6,000 bases of DNA from DATKMG01 sp035541995. Its GTDB lineage: Bacteria; Acidobacteriota; Terriglobia; Versatilivoradales; Versatilivoraceae. Position 1 is the first letter of the stretch. Every line of letters starts with the position of its first letter. A program made the translations under genes and the position numbers. Positions 5,864 through 6,000 of this stretch are shown in pieces. The stretch covers positions 1 through 6,000 of the forward strand of contig DATKMG010000549.1 in NCBI GenBank assembly GCA_035541995.1, given 5' to 3'. The notes below the pieces were generated by a model. That model worked only from the letters and a program-made list of their open reading frames with translations, did not search any database and was not told the origin of the DNA.

Positions 5864-6000
5864 ATGAACTCACCTATATTACACTCGCTGGTGTCTGTCG
5901 GCAGCGGCAGGAGTTCGAATGTCGATCGAGGGTTACAGAAGCGTGTTCGGTTCGATGATCAAGCGGGACGTGCTTTGTTTGATGGCTTCTCATTTAGCGT
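5864..6000 (+). CDS. Possible start of an unrecognised gene, cut by right edge
   Basis: From the ATG at 5864 the frame stays open for 45 codons to the window end, with CGGGAG (5852-5857) placed 6 nt upstream as a fitting Shine-Dalgarno. The visible product begins MNSPILHSLVSVGSG and includes QKRVRFDDQAGRALFDGFSF. I recognise no family. The same frame is open further back, to 5720, with other ATGs at 5795 and 5819, but those have poorer ribosome sites. The competing frames are short and interrupted. The stretch 5734-5863 between it and the methyltransferase shows nothing supportable. Confidence 0.4.
   Translation, partial: MNSPILHSLVSVGSGRSSNVDRGLQKRVRFDDQAGRALFDGFSFS

Overview
This window looks like chromosomal DNA from an acidobacterium (phylum Acidobacteriota). 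That reading rests mainly on the two tandem secreted proteins on the left, built from strings of carboxypeptidase-regulatory-like (transthyretin-like beta-sandwich) domains, which are greatly expanded in that phylum. It is an inference from gene style, not a taxonomic match. No rRNA, tRNA, CRISPR array, intact transposase or phage gene is visible.

Left region (1-3006, + strand): a 5'-truncated gene for a multi-domain carboxypeptidase-regulatory-like protein runs in from the left edge. Its last 17 bp overlap the start of a second, signal-peptide-bearing protein of the same architecture (997-2763), so the two are almost certainly cotranscribed. A 242-bp gap follows, ending in two small hairpins and a T-run. 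This is a convincing intrinsic terminator for rightward transcription, and it abuts the stop codon of the convergent regulator gene.

Middle region (3006-4581): a TetR-family regulator on the - strand is divergent from a metallo-beta-lactamase-fold protein on the + strand. The latter keeps the ligand spacing of the di-iron domain of flavodiiron proteins but lacks the flavodoxin domain. The 214-bp divergent spacer is strikingly AT-rich (25 of 100 bases G/C in 3641-3740). It holds an 88-bp imperfect palindrome whose arms each carry a perfect TATAAT, a TGGTTGC/GCAACCA inverted repeat, and a hairpin just before a strong Shine-Dalgarno. The simplest model is a TetR-controlled, possibly O2-, NO- or redox-linked, di-iron protein with its operators in this spacer. 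This is the most interesting part of the window.

Right region (4582-6000): a 465-bp stretch without a convincing gene holds several hairpins and a short direct repeat, and may be a decayed or dispersed element. It is followed by a class I SAM-dependent methyltransferase (5047-5733). After about 130 bp, a possible new gene starts at 5864 behind a good ribosome binding site and runs off the right edge; its product is not recognisable from 45 residues.

I see no defence system, toxin-antitoxin pair or biosynthetic cluster. The divergent tetR/di-iron unit with its symmetrical control region is the best candidate for something undescribed.
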